A DNA stretch of 45,330 bases. It comes from JAACEU01 sp043816165 (GTDB lineage: Bacteria > Patescibacteriota > Gracilibacteria > UBA1369 > LOWO2-01-FULL-3). A program made the translations under genes and the position numbers. Shown piece by piece: positions 1 to 6,796 of this stretch. Each line of letters begins with the position of its first letter. The first letter of the stretch is position 1. The notes under the pieces are model-generated. The model was not told where the DNA came from. It did no database searches and was given only the letters and a program-made list of their open reading frames with translations. The stretch is from NCBI GenBank assembly GCA_043816165.1, contig JBDRIE010000009.1, positions 1 through 45,330 on the forward strand, read 5' to 3'.

Positions 1-782
1 ACAGCAGGGGTTGTTTGTGTTCCAACAAGAAATTCACCGTTATAGATAGTTGTGCCAAAACTCTCTGTATTATTTGCTGTTCCAAAAGCATCATCGTTTA
101 CTTGAGTCCATGTAGGACTTGTACCGCTGTATTTCCATACTTCTAGGCCAGTAGTCAAATTACCAGCCACGGCATAAAGTTCATTGTTGTGTACTGCAAG
201 TTCCATTTCCATATAATATGCCGCGTCCCCATCAAAACCGTCCAAGTTTACCTGTGTCCAGCTGGTGCCACTCCCGCTGTATTCCATTACCCTATGACCT
301 GTAAGCCAAAAATATATTCCGGCATAAAGTTTCCCGTCAAAAGAGACCATCGAAAATATAGTACAAGTATTATCTCCAATTGGATTTCCAAAAGCATCAT
401 CGTTTACTTGGGTCCATGAGGTCCCATTATACTCCCAGACTTCTGCACCAGTTGACGAATTATATGTTCCTGCATAGAGCTTGTTGTCATTGACTGTCAT
501 TGAATAGGTGCCTAAATTGTTTGGATCTCCAAAGCCATCTGCGTTTATTTGAGTCCACGTTGTACCCAAACCACTGTATTCAAAAATTCGCGTACCATCT
601 ACGTCGTTATACGTTCCTGCATAAAGTTTGCCATTATATATTTCAAATTCTACTACCCAAAAATCGTTAGAATCTCCGAAACCACTGGTATTTACTTGAG
701 TCCATGAGGTATAGGCTAGTGATTGTGATGCGAGGAGTGTGAAAGTAAGAATTGCAACTATTAGTAATGCTGTTTTTTTCAT
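1..782 (-). CDS. Secreted WTQVN-repeat (beta-propeller-like) protein, 3' end cut by window edge
   Basis: The frame opens with ATG at 782 and stays open to base 3, giving at least 260 residues with no stop before the edge. Residues 1-23 look like a signal peptide (MKKTALLIVAILTFTLLASQ then SLA). About five repeats of 47-50 residues follow, the first at about residue 27. Each begins with a [ST]WTQ[VI]N motif, continues with GFGD or AFG, and contains a [GN][KE]LYAGTYN-like strand and an [ER]V[WM][EK]YSG strand. Spacing and aromatic pattern resemble kelch or other beta-propeller blades, but I cannot name a family. An extended -10 box lies about 50 bases upstream. The gene follows rpsI on the same strand. 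Inference: an exported binding or adhesion protein. The C-terminus and any anchor lie outside the window. Confidence 0.8.
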   Translation of the reverse strand, partial: MKKTALLIVAILTFTLLASQSLAYTSWTQVNTSGFGDSNDFWVVEFEIYNGKLYAGTYNDVDGTRIFEYSGLGTTWTQINADGFGDPNNLGTYSMTVNDNKLYAGTYNSSTGAEVWEYNGTSWTQVNDDAFGNPIGDNTCTIFSMVSFDGKLYAGIYFWLTGHRVMEYSGSGTSWTQVNLDGFDGDAAYYMEMELAVHNNELYAVAGNLTTGLEVWKYSGTSPTWTQVNDDAFGTANNTESFGTTIYNGEFLVGTQTTPA

Positions 783-829
783 ATGGAGTTTAATAGGAAA
801 TACAAAATATGAATTATTAAATCTCGAAA

Positions 830-838
830 ATTATAACA
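830..838 (-). promoter_or_regulatory. Extended -10 promoter element for the secreted repeat protein
   Basis: On the minus strand the sequence is TGTTATAAT, an extended -10 (TGn plus a perfect TATAAT), about 48 bases before the ATG at 782. No good -35 is visible, which is usual for extended -10 promoters. It lies downstream of rpsI, so the repeat protein is probably transcribed independently. Confidence 0.5.
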
Positions 839-873
839 GAAATCTACATAAGACATAAGTATTTCTGAATTTC

Positions 874-1323
874 CTAACGCTTACTGAATTGTGGTCCCTT
901 ACGAGCTCGTTTGAGCCCGAATTTCTTTCTTTCCTTGACGCGAGAGTCTCGTGTGAGGAGACCGGCTTTTTTGAGGGATGGTTTTGATAGGGGATCTGCT
1001 TCTATAAGTCCTCTAGCTATTCCGTGTCTGACGGCTTCGGCTTGTGAAGTTGTTCCTCCTCCTTCTACTTTGGCGGATACATCATATTGTTTTTCAACTC
1101 CAACCACTTTGAAAGGGAATTTAATAAGCCCGATTAAAGTTTTGATTGAAACGAATTCGTTGATTGGTTTGTCGTTGATGATGATTTTTCCATCACCCTT
1201 GTAAAGTCTAACTCTTGCAACTGAAGTTTTTCTTTTTCCGTTTGCATAAAAGTATTTACCTTTGAATGTTGCTTTAGGTTTCGGGGTAGTTTCTTCTTCT
1301 TTTTTCTTCTTTGTTGCTGGCAT
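874..1323 (-). CDS. rpsI: Ribosomal protein S9 (uS9)
   Basis: 149 residues. The conserved core starts near residue 24 (YFYANGKRKTSVARVRL) and ends in the canonical basic tail RKGPQFSKR, which in the family reaches the P-site tRNA on the 30S subunit. It has an extra N-terminal stretch of about 20 residues rich in K, E, T and P compared with the roughly 130-residue family norm. It is the last gene of the infA-to-rpsI block, 31 bases after rplM, with a GC hairpin in the gap. No Shine-Dalgarno motif precedes the ATG. Confidence 0.97.
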   Translation of the reverse strand: MPATKKKKEEETTPKPKATFKGKYFYANGKRKTSVARVRLYKGDGKIIINDKPINEFVSIKTLIGLIKFPFKVVGVEKQYDVSAKVEGGGTTSQAEAVRHGIARGLIEADPLSKPSLKKAGLLTRDSRVKERKKFGLKRARKGPQFSKR

Positions 1324-1338
1324 AATTTACTTTGTTAG

Positions 1339-1353
1339 AGCGCGTTTCGCGCT
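1339..1353 (-). repeat. Short GC-rich hairpin between rplM and rpsI
   Basis: AGCGCG and CGCGCT flank a three-base loop, giving a perfect 6-bp stem in the 31-base gap, ending just past the rplM stop codon. No T-run follows, so it is not an intrinsic terminator. It resembles the other small GC hairpins in this AT-rich window and may tune or process the message between the two genes. Confidence 0.5.
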
Positions 1354-1354
1354 G

Positions 1355-1783
1355 TTAAACCTCAAGTGGTTCAGGTGATTGAGCACCATGTTGGTGTTCT
1401 TCTCCTGCGTATAGTTTTAATTTTTTCATAAATATTTTTCTGAGTCGATTCTTTGGAAGCATTCCGGATACTGCCAGTTCCAGCAGTCTTGTAGGCTTTC
1501 TTTCCAGCAAGTGCTTCGCTGATTCTTCTTTGATTGCACCGGGGTAACCGGAGTGAGTGTAGTATTTTTTGCCGTCCATTTTTGCTCCTGTAAGCTTGAT
1601 TTTTTCTGTGTTAATGACAATAACGTGATCACCACAGTCCATGTGAGGAGAGAATGTTGGTTTGTCTTTTCCTCTAAGTTTATTCGCAATGGTTGTAGCA
1701 ATTCGACCTAAGATCTTGTCTTTTGCGTCAATTATGTACCATTTTTGGTTCATTTCTTCTTTTTTTGCGATAGTTGTTTTCAT
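1355..1783 (-). CDS. rplM: Ribosomal protein L13 (uL13)
   Basis: 142 residues from ATG at 1783, matching the usual bacterial length. Conserved stretches include WYIIDAKDKILGRIAT, a GDHVIVIN segment and the SGMLPKN motif. A start 15 bases further upstream is open but overlaps the end of rplQ. The 1783 start leaves a single base after the rplQ stop and is preferred. It is an early-assembling 50S protein and lies next to S9 as in most bacteria. Confidence 0.96.
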   Translation of the reverse strand: MKTTIAKKEEMNQKWYIIDAKDKILGRIATTIANKLRGKDKPTFSPHMDCGDHVIVINTEKIKLTGAKMDGKKYYTHSGYPGAIKEESAKHLLERKPTRLLELAVSGMLPKNRLRKIFMKKLKLYAGEEHQHGAQSPEPLEV

Positions 1784-1784
1784 A

Positions 1785-2138
1785 TTATACAAGTTCAATT
1801 TGTACTACTGGTGCGTTGTCCCCATTTCTGTATCCCATTTTTGTGATTCTTGTGAATCCGGATGATCGATCTTTGTATTTATCTACTAATACTTCCAGTA
1901 TTTTTTTTGATCCATTTTCGTGTTGTAGTAGACGTTCAATTTCTCTAATTGCGTGTCTTTTCTCTTTCTTTTTGCCAATACTGATTAATCTTTCTACGAA
2001 TGGTTGTACAGCATGAGCTTTTGCAGTTGTTGTTTTCACTTTTTCGTAGATAATCACAGACATAGCGAGGTTTCGCATAATTGCAGTTGTGTGTTCTTTA
2101 TTTACTCCTAGTTTTACTTTTTTAACTTTGTGTCTCAT
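1785..2138 (-). CDS. rplQ: Ribosomal protein L17 (bL17)
   Basis: 117 residues, typical bacterial length. The N-terminus MRHKVKKVKLGVNKEHTTAI aligns with the family's MRH-x-K-x-LGR-x-xxHR-x-x pattern, though the usual LGR reads LGV. The C-terminus has GFTRI-x-K-x-GYR-x-GD-x-A-x-V, the family signature. It follows rpoA after 15 bases, which include the ACATTATCCC motif, and is almost fused to rplM. It sits near the 50S exit-tunnel region. Confidence 0.96.
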   Translation of the reverse strand: MRHKVKKVKLGVNKEHTTAIMRNLAMSVIIYEKVKTTTAKAHAVQPFVERLISIGKKKEKRHAIREIERLLQHENGSKKILEVLVDKYKDRSSGFTRITKMGYRNGDNAPVVQIELV

Positions 2139-2153
2139 TGGTTGGGATAATGT

Positions 2154-3128
2154 TTATTCTTCAGAAAGGGTTAGTCCTTTTTTCTCAAGTGCATTTTTAA
2201 CTTCTGTTAGCGCCTTTTTACCGAATCCTCTTAAGTTTGTCAATTTACTTTCCGTACATTTTGAAAGTTGTTCTATTGATCCGATCCCTCCATTAATCAA
2301 TGCGTTTAATGTTCTTGGTGAAAATCCAAGGATTTCAATAGGTGTGTATGATTCTTGTACAGGTTTGTTTGCTTCTTCTTCTTTTTCTTTTTCAAGAATA
2401 GATTTGATGTCTGACATGTATTCTTCTTCTATAACCATATTTTCTGAATTGAAAATATTGAAGTAAGAATTTAGCAGATTAGAAGCGAATTTCATTGCTT
2501 CTTCCGGTGAAATTGATCCGTTTGTTTCGATTTCAAGTGTTAGTTTGTCTAGATTTGTCATTTGTCCTACACGAGTGTCTTCTACGTCATATCTGACTTT
2601 CTTAACCGGTGTGTAAAGAGCGTCGATAAGGATAATTTCAGGGTCTTTTTCGTCTTTTTGTCTAATGGTTGCCGGAACGTATCCAACGCCTTTTTCAACT
2701 CTCATTTCTATTTTTAGGTTTGTGCCTTTTTCTAGAGTTGCAATGTATTGATTTGGGTTCAAAATTTTCACTTCCGATGGACATTTGACGTCTTTACCAG
2801 TGATTTTTCCTCCTTTAGATGTTTCTAGAGTGATCGTAGATATACCTTTCGTTTCCTTTTTAATATCAAGCATTTTCAGGTTTAGCGTAATGTCTAAAAC
2901 GCTTTCTTTTACGCCTTTAATTGTAGTGTATTGGTGGCTGACTCCGTTGATTTTTATTCCAGTGATGCAAGCGCCCGGTAAAGATGAGAGCAAAACTCTC
3001 CGTAGTGCATTTCCTAACGTAACACCATAGCCTGTTGGCAGAGGCTCTATGCTGAAAACAACGTGATTATCGTTTACGCTGTCCGTTTTGACCTTAGGAA
3101 TGCCTATTTCTTCTTGAATTAAGTGCAT
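2154..3128 (-). CDS. rpoA: RNA polymerase subunit alpha
   Basis: 324 residues, normal for bacterial alpha. The N-terminal dimerisation and assembly domain (about 1-235) contains GYGVTLGNALRRVLLSSLPG, its most conserved helix. After an acidic linker rich in E and K (about 240-260), the C-terminal domain (about 262-324) carries the helix-hairpin-helix motif around NLRGFGKKALTEV used for UP-element and activator contacts. It lies between rpsD and rplQ in the standard order. Confidence 0.97.
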   Translation of the reverse strand: MHLIQEEIGIPKVKTDSVNDNHVVFSIEPLPTGYGVTLGNALRRVLLSSLPGACITGIKINGVSHQYTTIKGVKESVLDITLNLKMLDIKKETKGISTITLETSKGGKITGKDVKCPSEVKILNPNQYIATLEKGTNLKIEMRVEKGVGYVPATIRQKDEKDPEIILIDALYTPVKKVRYDVEDTRVGQMTNLDKLTLEIETNGSISPEEAMKFASNLLNSYFNIFNSENMVIEEEYMSDIKSILEKEKEEEANKPVQESYTPIEILGFSPRTLNALINGGIGSIEQLSKCTESKLTNLRGFGKKALTEVKNALEKKGLTLSEE

Positions 3129-3175
3129 TTTGGATTGTTTATGTTATATGGAAGAGGTTATGATAAAAAAATGTA

Positions 3176-3790
3176 TTATTTTGAGTAGAACTCTGTGATG
3201 AGTTGGCTTTCGATTCCTCTTTCAATGTCATCTTTGTCAGGAAGCCCAACTACTTCACCTTTTAGTGACTTTAAGTCAACGTTTAACCATTTTGGTGACG
3301 ACGGTTTGCTCTTTTTTACTTCATCAAATATTTTTGAACTTTTACTTTTTGCTCTAACTTCGAATGTGTCACCAATTTTTACTTGAATTGATGGTGTTTT
3401 AGCTTTTTTACCTTTGTGTACGATTAGTCCGTGACTCACCATTTGTCTTGCTTGTGGTCTTGTTGAAGCAATTCCAACTCTATATATTACATTGTCCAAT
3501 CTTTGTTCCAGTAATTTCATGAATTTTACACCTGTAACCTCATCACTTTTCGCTGCTTTTTTGTAGTAGTTTGAGCATTGTTTTTCGCTTATTCCATACA
3601 TGAAACGAGCTTTTTGTTTCTCTTGCAATTGTTTGTTATATTCTGAAATTTGTGTGAATCTTTTTTGTCCGTGTTCACCGGGTTTATATCTTTTTTTGTT
3701 AAAAGCTTTGGTTTTACTCTCTCCGTTGGTGAAGAGCATTAGTCCTAATCTTCTTGATAATTTTGTTACCGGTCCTCTATATCGAGACAT
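3176..3790 (-). CDS. rpsD: Ribosomal protein S4 (uS4), zinc-free type
   Basis: 204 residues. It begins MSRYRGPVTKLSRRLG and carries the S4 RNA-binding domain (about residues 93-155: LEQRLDNVIYRVGIASTRPQ and SHGLIVHKGKK). The N-terminal zinc cysteines are absent, so this is the C-minus form. It initiates 30S assembly and in other bacteria represses its own operon. The leader between rpsK and rpsD holds two hairpins and the ACATTATCCC motif, which would be a natural place for such control (inference). Confidence 0.97.
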   Translation of the reverse strand: MSRYRGPVTKLSRRLGLMLFTNGESKTKAFNKKRYKPGEHGQKRFTQISEYNKQLQEKQKARFMYGISEKQCSNYYKKAAKSDEVTGVKFMKLLEQRLDNVIYRVGIASTRPQARQMVSHGLIVHKGKKAKTPSIQVKIGDTFEVRAKSKSSKIFDEVKKSKPSSPKWLNVDLKSLKGEVVGLPDKDDIERGIESQLITEFYSK

Positions 3791-3808
3791 TGCGTGTTGT
3801 TAGTTAAT

Positions 3809-3817
3809 GGGATAATG
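3809..3817 (-). promoter_or_regulatory. ACATTATCCC motif upstream of rpsD
   Basis: On the minus strand the leader reads CACATTATCCC about 20 bases before the rpsD ATG. The same string occurs before rplQ, rplP and ssb, and with one or two changes before rplV, rpsG and secY. Its function is unknown. It cannot pair with a standard anti-Shine-Dalgarno sequence. Confidence 0.45.
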
Positions 3818-3848
3818 TGCTCCGCTCGCTAAGGCGAGGCACGGTCGA

Positions 3849-3873
3849 GAGGATTTCGCTTTGCTACATCCTC
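3849..3873 (-). repeat. Hairpin repeat with 13-base loop at the rpsK stop codon
   Basis: GAGGAT and ATCCTC enclose the 13-base loop TTCGCTTTGCTAC (plus strand). The rpsK stop codon lies in the loop. Nearly the same loop, with different but matching stems, occurs at the 3' ends of rpoB and fusA. See findings. Confidence 0.6.
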
Positions 3874-4379
3874 CTTTGTTTTTTCTTCCTGCAACCATTA
3901 TGCGGGATGGGTGTAATATCATTAATTGAGATAATATTTATTCCTGATGAAACCAAACCTCTGATCGCTTGTTCTCTTCCTGTTCCAACACCTTTTACGT
4001 AAACGTGAACTCTTTCCAGTCCATATGCTGATGCTTTTCCTGCTGCGTTTTCTGCAGAGATTTGAGCTGCGTATGGAGTTGCTTTTCTTGCTCCTTTGAA
4101 TCCGCTTGCTCCTGCACTACTCCATGCAATTACGTTCCCGTTGGGCTCTGTGAGGGTTACGATAGTGTTGTTGTATGATGCTTGGATATGAGCGGCTCCT
4201 TCAGGAACGCTTCTTTTTTTTGCTCTTGAACGTGGTTTTTTGGTGCTTGGCTTTTTCTCTTTCTTCCCACCTTTTTCTTCCTTTGCGGTTTCTTCGGTAG
4301 CTACTGCGCTTTTTTCGGTAACTTCCGTTACTTCTTCAGTAGCTTTGCTCTGTTCTTTTTTTTCTTCTTTTTCTGCCAT
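3864..4379 (-). CDS. rpsK: Ribosomal protein S11 (uS11) with long N-terminal extension
   Basis: 171 residues against the usual 125-130. The S11 core starts near residue 57 (PEGAAHIQASYNNTIVTLTE), continues with WSSAGASGFKGARKATPYAAQ and ends NGCRKKKQRRM. The first 55 residues are low-complexity: an E/K/T/A stretch, then a lysine- and arginine-rich stretch. The ATG at 4379 follows the rpsM stop by eight bases, which supports the long start. S11 lines the mRNA path on the 30S platform. The stop codon is embedded in a hairpin repeat. Confidence 0.96.
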   Translation of the reverse strand: MAEKEEKKEQSKATEEVTEVTEKSAVATEETAKEEKGGKKEKKPSTKKPRSRAKKRSVPEGAAHIQASYNNTIVTLTEPNGNVIAWSSAGASGFKGARKATPYAAQISAENAAGKASAYGLERVHVYVKGVGTGREQAIRGLVSSGINIISINDITPIPHNGCRKKKQRRM

Positions 4380-4387
4380 AGTTATGT

Positions 4388-4762
4388 TTACTTAGTTACA
4401 GTTTTCTTATTAGCGATTGTTTTTTTCTTTCCTTTCTTTGTTCTAGCGTTGTATCTGGTTCTTTGACCTCGTGAAGGAAGCCCTCTTTTGTGTCTAAACC
4501 CTCTATATGATCCGATTTCTTGCAGACGTTTAACGTCCATTGCAACTTTTCTCTTTAGGTCACCTTCTGTTGTGAATTTGTCAATATATTCACGTAGTAG
4601 TCCAATTTCTTTATCTGAAAGGTCTTGAACTTTTACGTCTTTGTCTATTCCGGTTTCTTTTAGAATTTTGGCACTAAGGCTTCTTCCAACTCCGAAGATT
4701 GCTGTAAGTGCTGCTTCTATTCTTTTTTCTTTTGGGAGATTAACTCCTGCGATACGTGCCAT
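4388..4762 (-). CDS. rpsM: Ribosomal protein S13 (uS13)
   Basis: 124 residues from ATG at 4762. The frame is open nine bases further upstream, but MARIAGVNLPKEKR is the family's standard N-terminus. The helix-two-turn-helix region reads GVGRSLSAKIL, and the C-terminal part has GSYRGFRHKRGLPSRGQRT followed by a basic tail. S13 sits at the 30S head and contacts L5 and P-site tRNA. The leader contains a perfect 10-bp hairpin with a C-rich loop. Confidence 0.96.
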   Translation of the reverse strand: MARIAGVNLPKEKRIEAALTAIFGVGRSLSAKILKETGIDKDVKVQDLSDKEIGLLREYIDKFTTEGDLKRKVAMDVKRLQEIGSYRGFRHKRGLPSRGQRTRYNARTKKGKKKTIANKKTVTK

Positions 4763-4788
4763 ATAAGTCAATAATTATATTTTAAGTA

Positions 4789-4815
4789 GTCAGTATTCGG
4801 GGGGAGAATACTGAC
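4789..4815 (-). promoter_or_regulatory. Perfect 10-bp RNA hairpin in the rpmJ-rpsM gap
   Basis: GTCAGTATTC and GAATACTGAC form a perfect 10-bp stem around a seven-base loop that reads TCCCCCC in the transcript. It lies 15 bases after the rpmJ stop and 26 bases before the rpsM start. No T-run follows, so a terminator is unlikely. A regulatory or processing element for the S13-S11-S4-rpoA message is a reasonable inference. Confidence 0.7.
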
Positions 4816-4829
4816 CACATAGAAAATAA

Positions 4830-4943
4830 CTATCCTTGCCTTTGCTTATGCCTCTTGTTTTTGCATATAACTCTGACTACCCCTTTTCTACGGATTACTT
4901 GGCAATTTTGACATATTTTTTTTACTGATGCGCGTACTTTCAT
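4830..4943 (-). CDS. rpmJ: Ribosomal protein L36 (bL36), zinc-binding
   Basis: A 37-residue gene read directly from the minus strand: it begins MKVRASVKKICQNCQVIRRK and ends RHKQRQG, then TAG at 4830. The zinc ligands are Cys11, Cys14, Cys27 and His32 (CxxC-x12-C-x4-H), the standard zinc-binding L36 arrangement. The ATG at 4943 lies one base after the infA stop, so the two are translationally close. L36 helps organise 23S rRNA near the GTPase-associated centre. Confidence 0.95.
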   Translation of the reverse strand: MKVRASVKKICQNCQVIRRKGVVRVICKNKRHKQRQG

Positions 4944-4944
4944 A

Positions 4945-5175
4945 TTACTTGTGTCGATAGGTTATTCTGCCTTTTGTTAAGTCGTATGTGCTTAGTTGGA
5001 TGGTCACTTTATCACCTGGCAGAATTTTGATATAGTTCATCCTCATTTTTCCTGATAAATGAGCGTTGATTATCATTCCCTTATAGCTCTCGTCGTCTAG
5101 TTCAACCTTAAAAGTAGCATTTGGTAATGGTTCAATTACTGTGCCCATTACCTCTATTGTGTCGTCTTTTCCCAT
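4945..5175 (-). CDS. infA: Translation initiation factor IF-1
   Basis: 76 residues forming one OB fold. Recognisable segments are VMGTVIEPLPNATFKVEL, GKMRMNYIKILPGDKVTIQL and DLTKGRITYRHK, close to the family consensus. IF-1 blocks the ribosomal A site during initiation. It has its own promoter in the map-infA gap and heads infA-rpmJ-rpsM-rpsK-rpsD-rpoA. Confidence 0.97.
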   Translation of the reverse strand: MGKDDTIEVMGTVIEPLPNATFKVELDDESYKGMIINAHLSGKMRMNYIKILPGDKVTIQLSTYDLTKGRITYRHK

Positions 5176-5207
5176 GTAAATGCCCTTTTTATATGCAAAG
5201 CGGTAGG

Positions 5208-5236
5208 ATTTTACATTAGAAAATTAAGCTATGCAA
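5208..5236 (-). promoter_or_regulatory. Sigma70-type promoter for infA
   Basis: On the minus strand TTGCAT and TAAAAT are separated by exactly 17 bases, in the 87-base gap after map. The -10 box ends about 33 bases before the infA ATG. The same two hexamers and spacing occur upstream of adk. Confidence 0.6.
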
Positions 5237-5262
5237 TAGAAAAAATACGAATTTTTGATAAA

Positions 5263-6015
5263 TCAGATTTTTGTCAACACTTCATTACCATTCTGGGTAA
5301 TTAGAATGGTGTTTTCTATCTGAATTGAGCATGAATTATCGGTGGTCGCGAGTGTCCATCCGTCGCTTAAAGTCTTCATTTGACTAGTTCCAACTGCAAA
5401 AATTGGTTCTATAGCGAGGGTCATGCCCGGTTTTAGTAGGGGACCCGGCTTTCCATCCCAATAATTTAGAATAATAGGGTCTTCGTGTAGATTTTTTCCG
5501 ATTCCGTGTCCGGTGAGGTCGTGAATTACGTGATAGCCGGCTTTTTCTACAATTTTTTGGATATTTTTTCCGATTTCGTTGAGGGGGACGTTTGGTTTTG
5601 CTGTATTTATGGCTACGGAAAGCGTTTCTTTTGCTGTTTCGAAGAGTTTTTGCTTTTCTTCAGAAATTTGGCCAATTGGGACTGTTCTGGCAGCATCTGT
5701 GTTCATTCCTTTAAAAATTACGCCACAATCTACGGTAAAAAGGTCTCCTTCTTTGAGAATTTCGTCTTTTTTGGGTATTCCGTGTACGATTTTTTCGTTT
5801 ATGCAGGTGCAAAGGGTGTTTGGGAAGCCTTTGTAGTTCTTGAATCCCGGAAGTCCGCCCTTTTCTCTGATTAAGTTTTCTGCAAAATGGTCGAGTTCCA
5901 GGGTTGAAACACCGGCAACCGCTTTTTCACATACTTTTTCCAAAACTTCTGCGAGAATTTTACCTCCTTCTCGCATGGCTTGGATTTGCTCCTCATTTTT
6001 TATAATTATGCTCAT
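5263..6015 (-). CDS. map: Methionine aminopeptidase type I
   Basis: 250 residues, the usual length for the bacterial enzyme, which removes N-terminal methionine from nascent proteins. The five metal ligands are visible in context: the aspartates in FTVDCGVIF and MNTDAARTV, the histidine in LTGHGIGKNLHEDP, and the glutamates in LAIEPIF and IQIENTILI. It overlaps the end of adk by four bases, indicating translational coupling. Confidence 0.97.
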   Translation of the reverse strand: MSIIIKNEEQIQAMREGGKILAEVLEKVCEKAVAGVSTLELDHFAENLIREKGGLPGFKNYKGFPNTLCTCINEKIVHGIPKKDEILKEGDLFTVDCGVIFKGMNTDAARTVPIGQISEEKQKLFETAKETLSVAINTAKPNVPLNEIGKNIQKIVEKAGYHVIHDLTGHGIGKNLHEDPIILNYWDGKPGPLLKPGMTLAIEPIFAVGTSQMKTLSDGWTLATTDNSCSIQIENTILITQNGNEVLTKI

Positions 6016-6650
6016 AATTTGCTCAAAATTGGATCAAGCACTTCGTATGCCGCTTTTTCTACTTCTTCGATTGTTGGTTCTCCGTCAATTTTTATCATTT
6101 TGTTGCTATACATTTCGATTGCCGGGACAGTTTCTTTGATGAAGGCGTCGATTCTTGTTTCGATAGCCTGCGCATTGTCGTCTGCTCGAGTTACCAGTTC
6201 GCCTTCACATTTTTCACAATTTTCACCTTCATATGCGGCTGGATATACTTCTTTGCAACTTTTGCAGATACGGCGAGTGGTAAGCCGTTTCATTGCTGTG
6301 TCTTTTTGGATTTCAATCAGAACAGCTTTGTATTCTCGATCGTGTTTGTCCAGAAGTGTGTTTAGAGATTCCGCTTGTTCAACTTTTCGTGGAATTCCGT
6401 CGAAAACTACATTTGTTCCTTCCGGTAGATTATTCATAAAGTCTTCTACTATTTCCATTACAACTTCATTTGAGACTAAATGTCCCGCTTCAATTATTGA
6501 TTTTACCTTTTTTCCAAGTTCTGAGTCCTCTGTTGCCAGTCTCCGTAGTTCTCCTCCTGTTTCAAAAACTTTCATTCCGTATTTTGCGGCTACTTGTTTG
6601 CCAAGAGTACCTTTTCCGGCCCCTTGCATGCCAAAGAAAATGAGATCCAT
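6012..6650 (-). CDS. adk: Adenylate kinase, zinc-binding LID type
   Basis: 212 residues. The P-loop is GMQGAGKGT at residues 7-15, and the NMP-binding part contains FDGIPRKVEQAE (about 83-94). The LID carries four cysteines at 129, 132, 145 and 148 (CxxC-x12-CxxC), the zinc-binding variant. The enzyme converts ATP plus AMP to two ADP. It is the first gene of its unit, with a good promoter upstream and the plus-strand unknown gene diverging from it. Confidence 0.97.
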   Translation of the reverse strand: MDLIFFGMQGAGKGTLGKQVAAKYGMKVFETGGELRRLATEDSELGKKVKSIIEAGHLVSNEVVMEIVEDFMNNLPEGTNVVFDGIPRKVEQAESLNTLLDKHDREYKAVLIEIQKDTAMKRLTTRRICKSCKEVYPAAYEGENCEKCEGELVTRADDNAQAIETRIDAFIKETVPAIEMYSNKMIKIDGEPTIEEVEKAAYEVLDPILSKL

Positions 6651-6682
6651 GATTGTGATTGATTAATTTTTATACTGAGGGG

Positions 6683-6711
6683 ATTTTAGCGGTAAGAATT
6701 ATTTAATGCAA
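6683..6711 (-). promoter_or_regulatory. Sigma70-type promoter for adk-map
   Basis: Minus strand: TTGCAT (6706-6711), a 17-base spacer, then TAAAAT (6683-6688), 32 bases before the adk ATG. It diverges from the plus-strand promoter at 6735-6763, so this 146-base gap is a two-way promoter region. Confidence 0.65.
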
Positions 6712-6734
6712 TGAGGGTCGGATATGCTGATGGA

Positions 6735-6763
6735 TTGACGTATGCGTCATATCATGGTACAAT
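6735..6763 (+). promoter_or_regulatory. Sigma70-type promoter with palindromic spacer for the plus-strand unknown gene
   Basis: TTGACG (6735-6740) and TACAAT (6758-6763) are separated by 17 bases. The palindrome TGACG-tatg-CGTCA (6736-6749) overlaps the -35 box and half the spacer, a typical position for a repressor operator. The ATG at 6797 is 33 bases past the -10. Confidence 0.6.
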
Positions 6764-6796
6764 GCGGCATGTAATTATGATTGTAACTATAAAATT

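Noticed and set aside
837..867. Terminator after rpsI from the CAGAAAT/ATTTCTG pairing
   Set aside because: The stem is weak, the loop is 17 bases and no T-run follows; it also overlaps the extended -10 box of the next gene.
4830..4943. Possible intergenic RNA element between infA and rpsM
   Set aside because: Translation of the minus strand gives a complete 37-residue zinc-binding L36 protein, so it is a coding gene.
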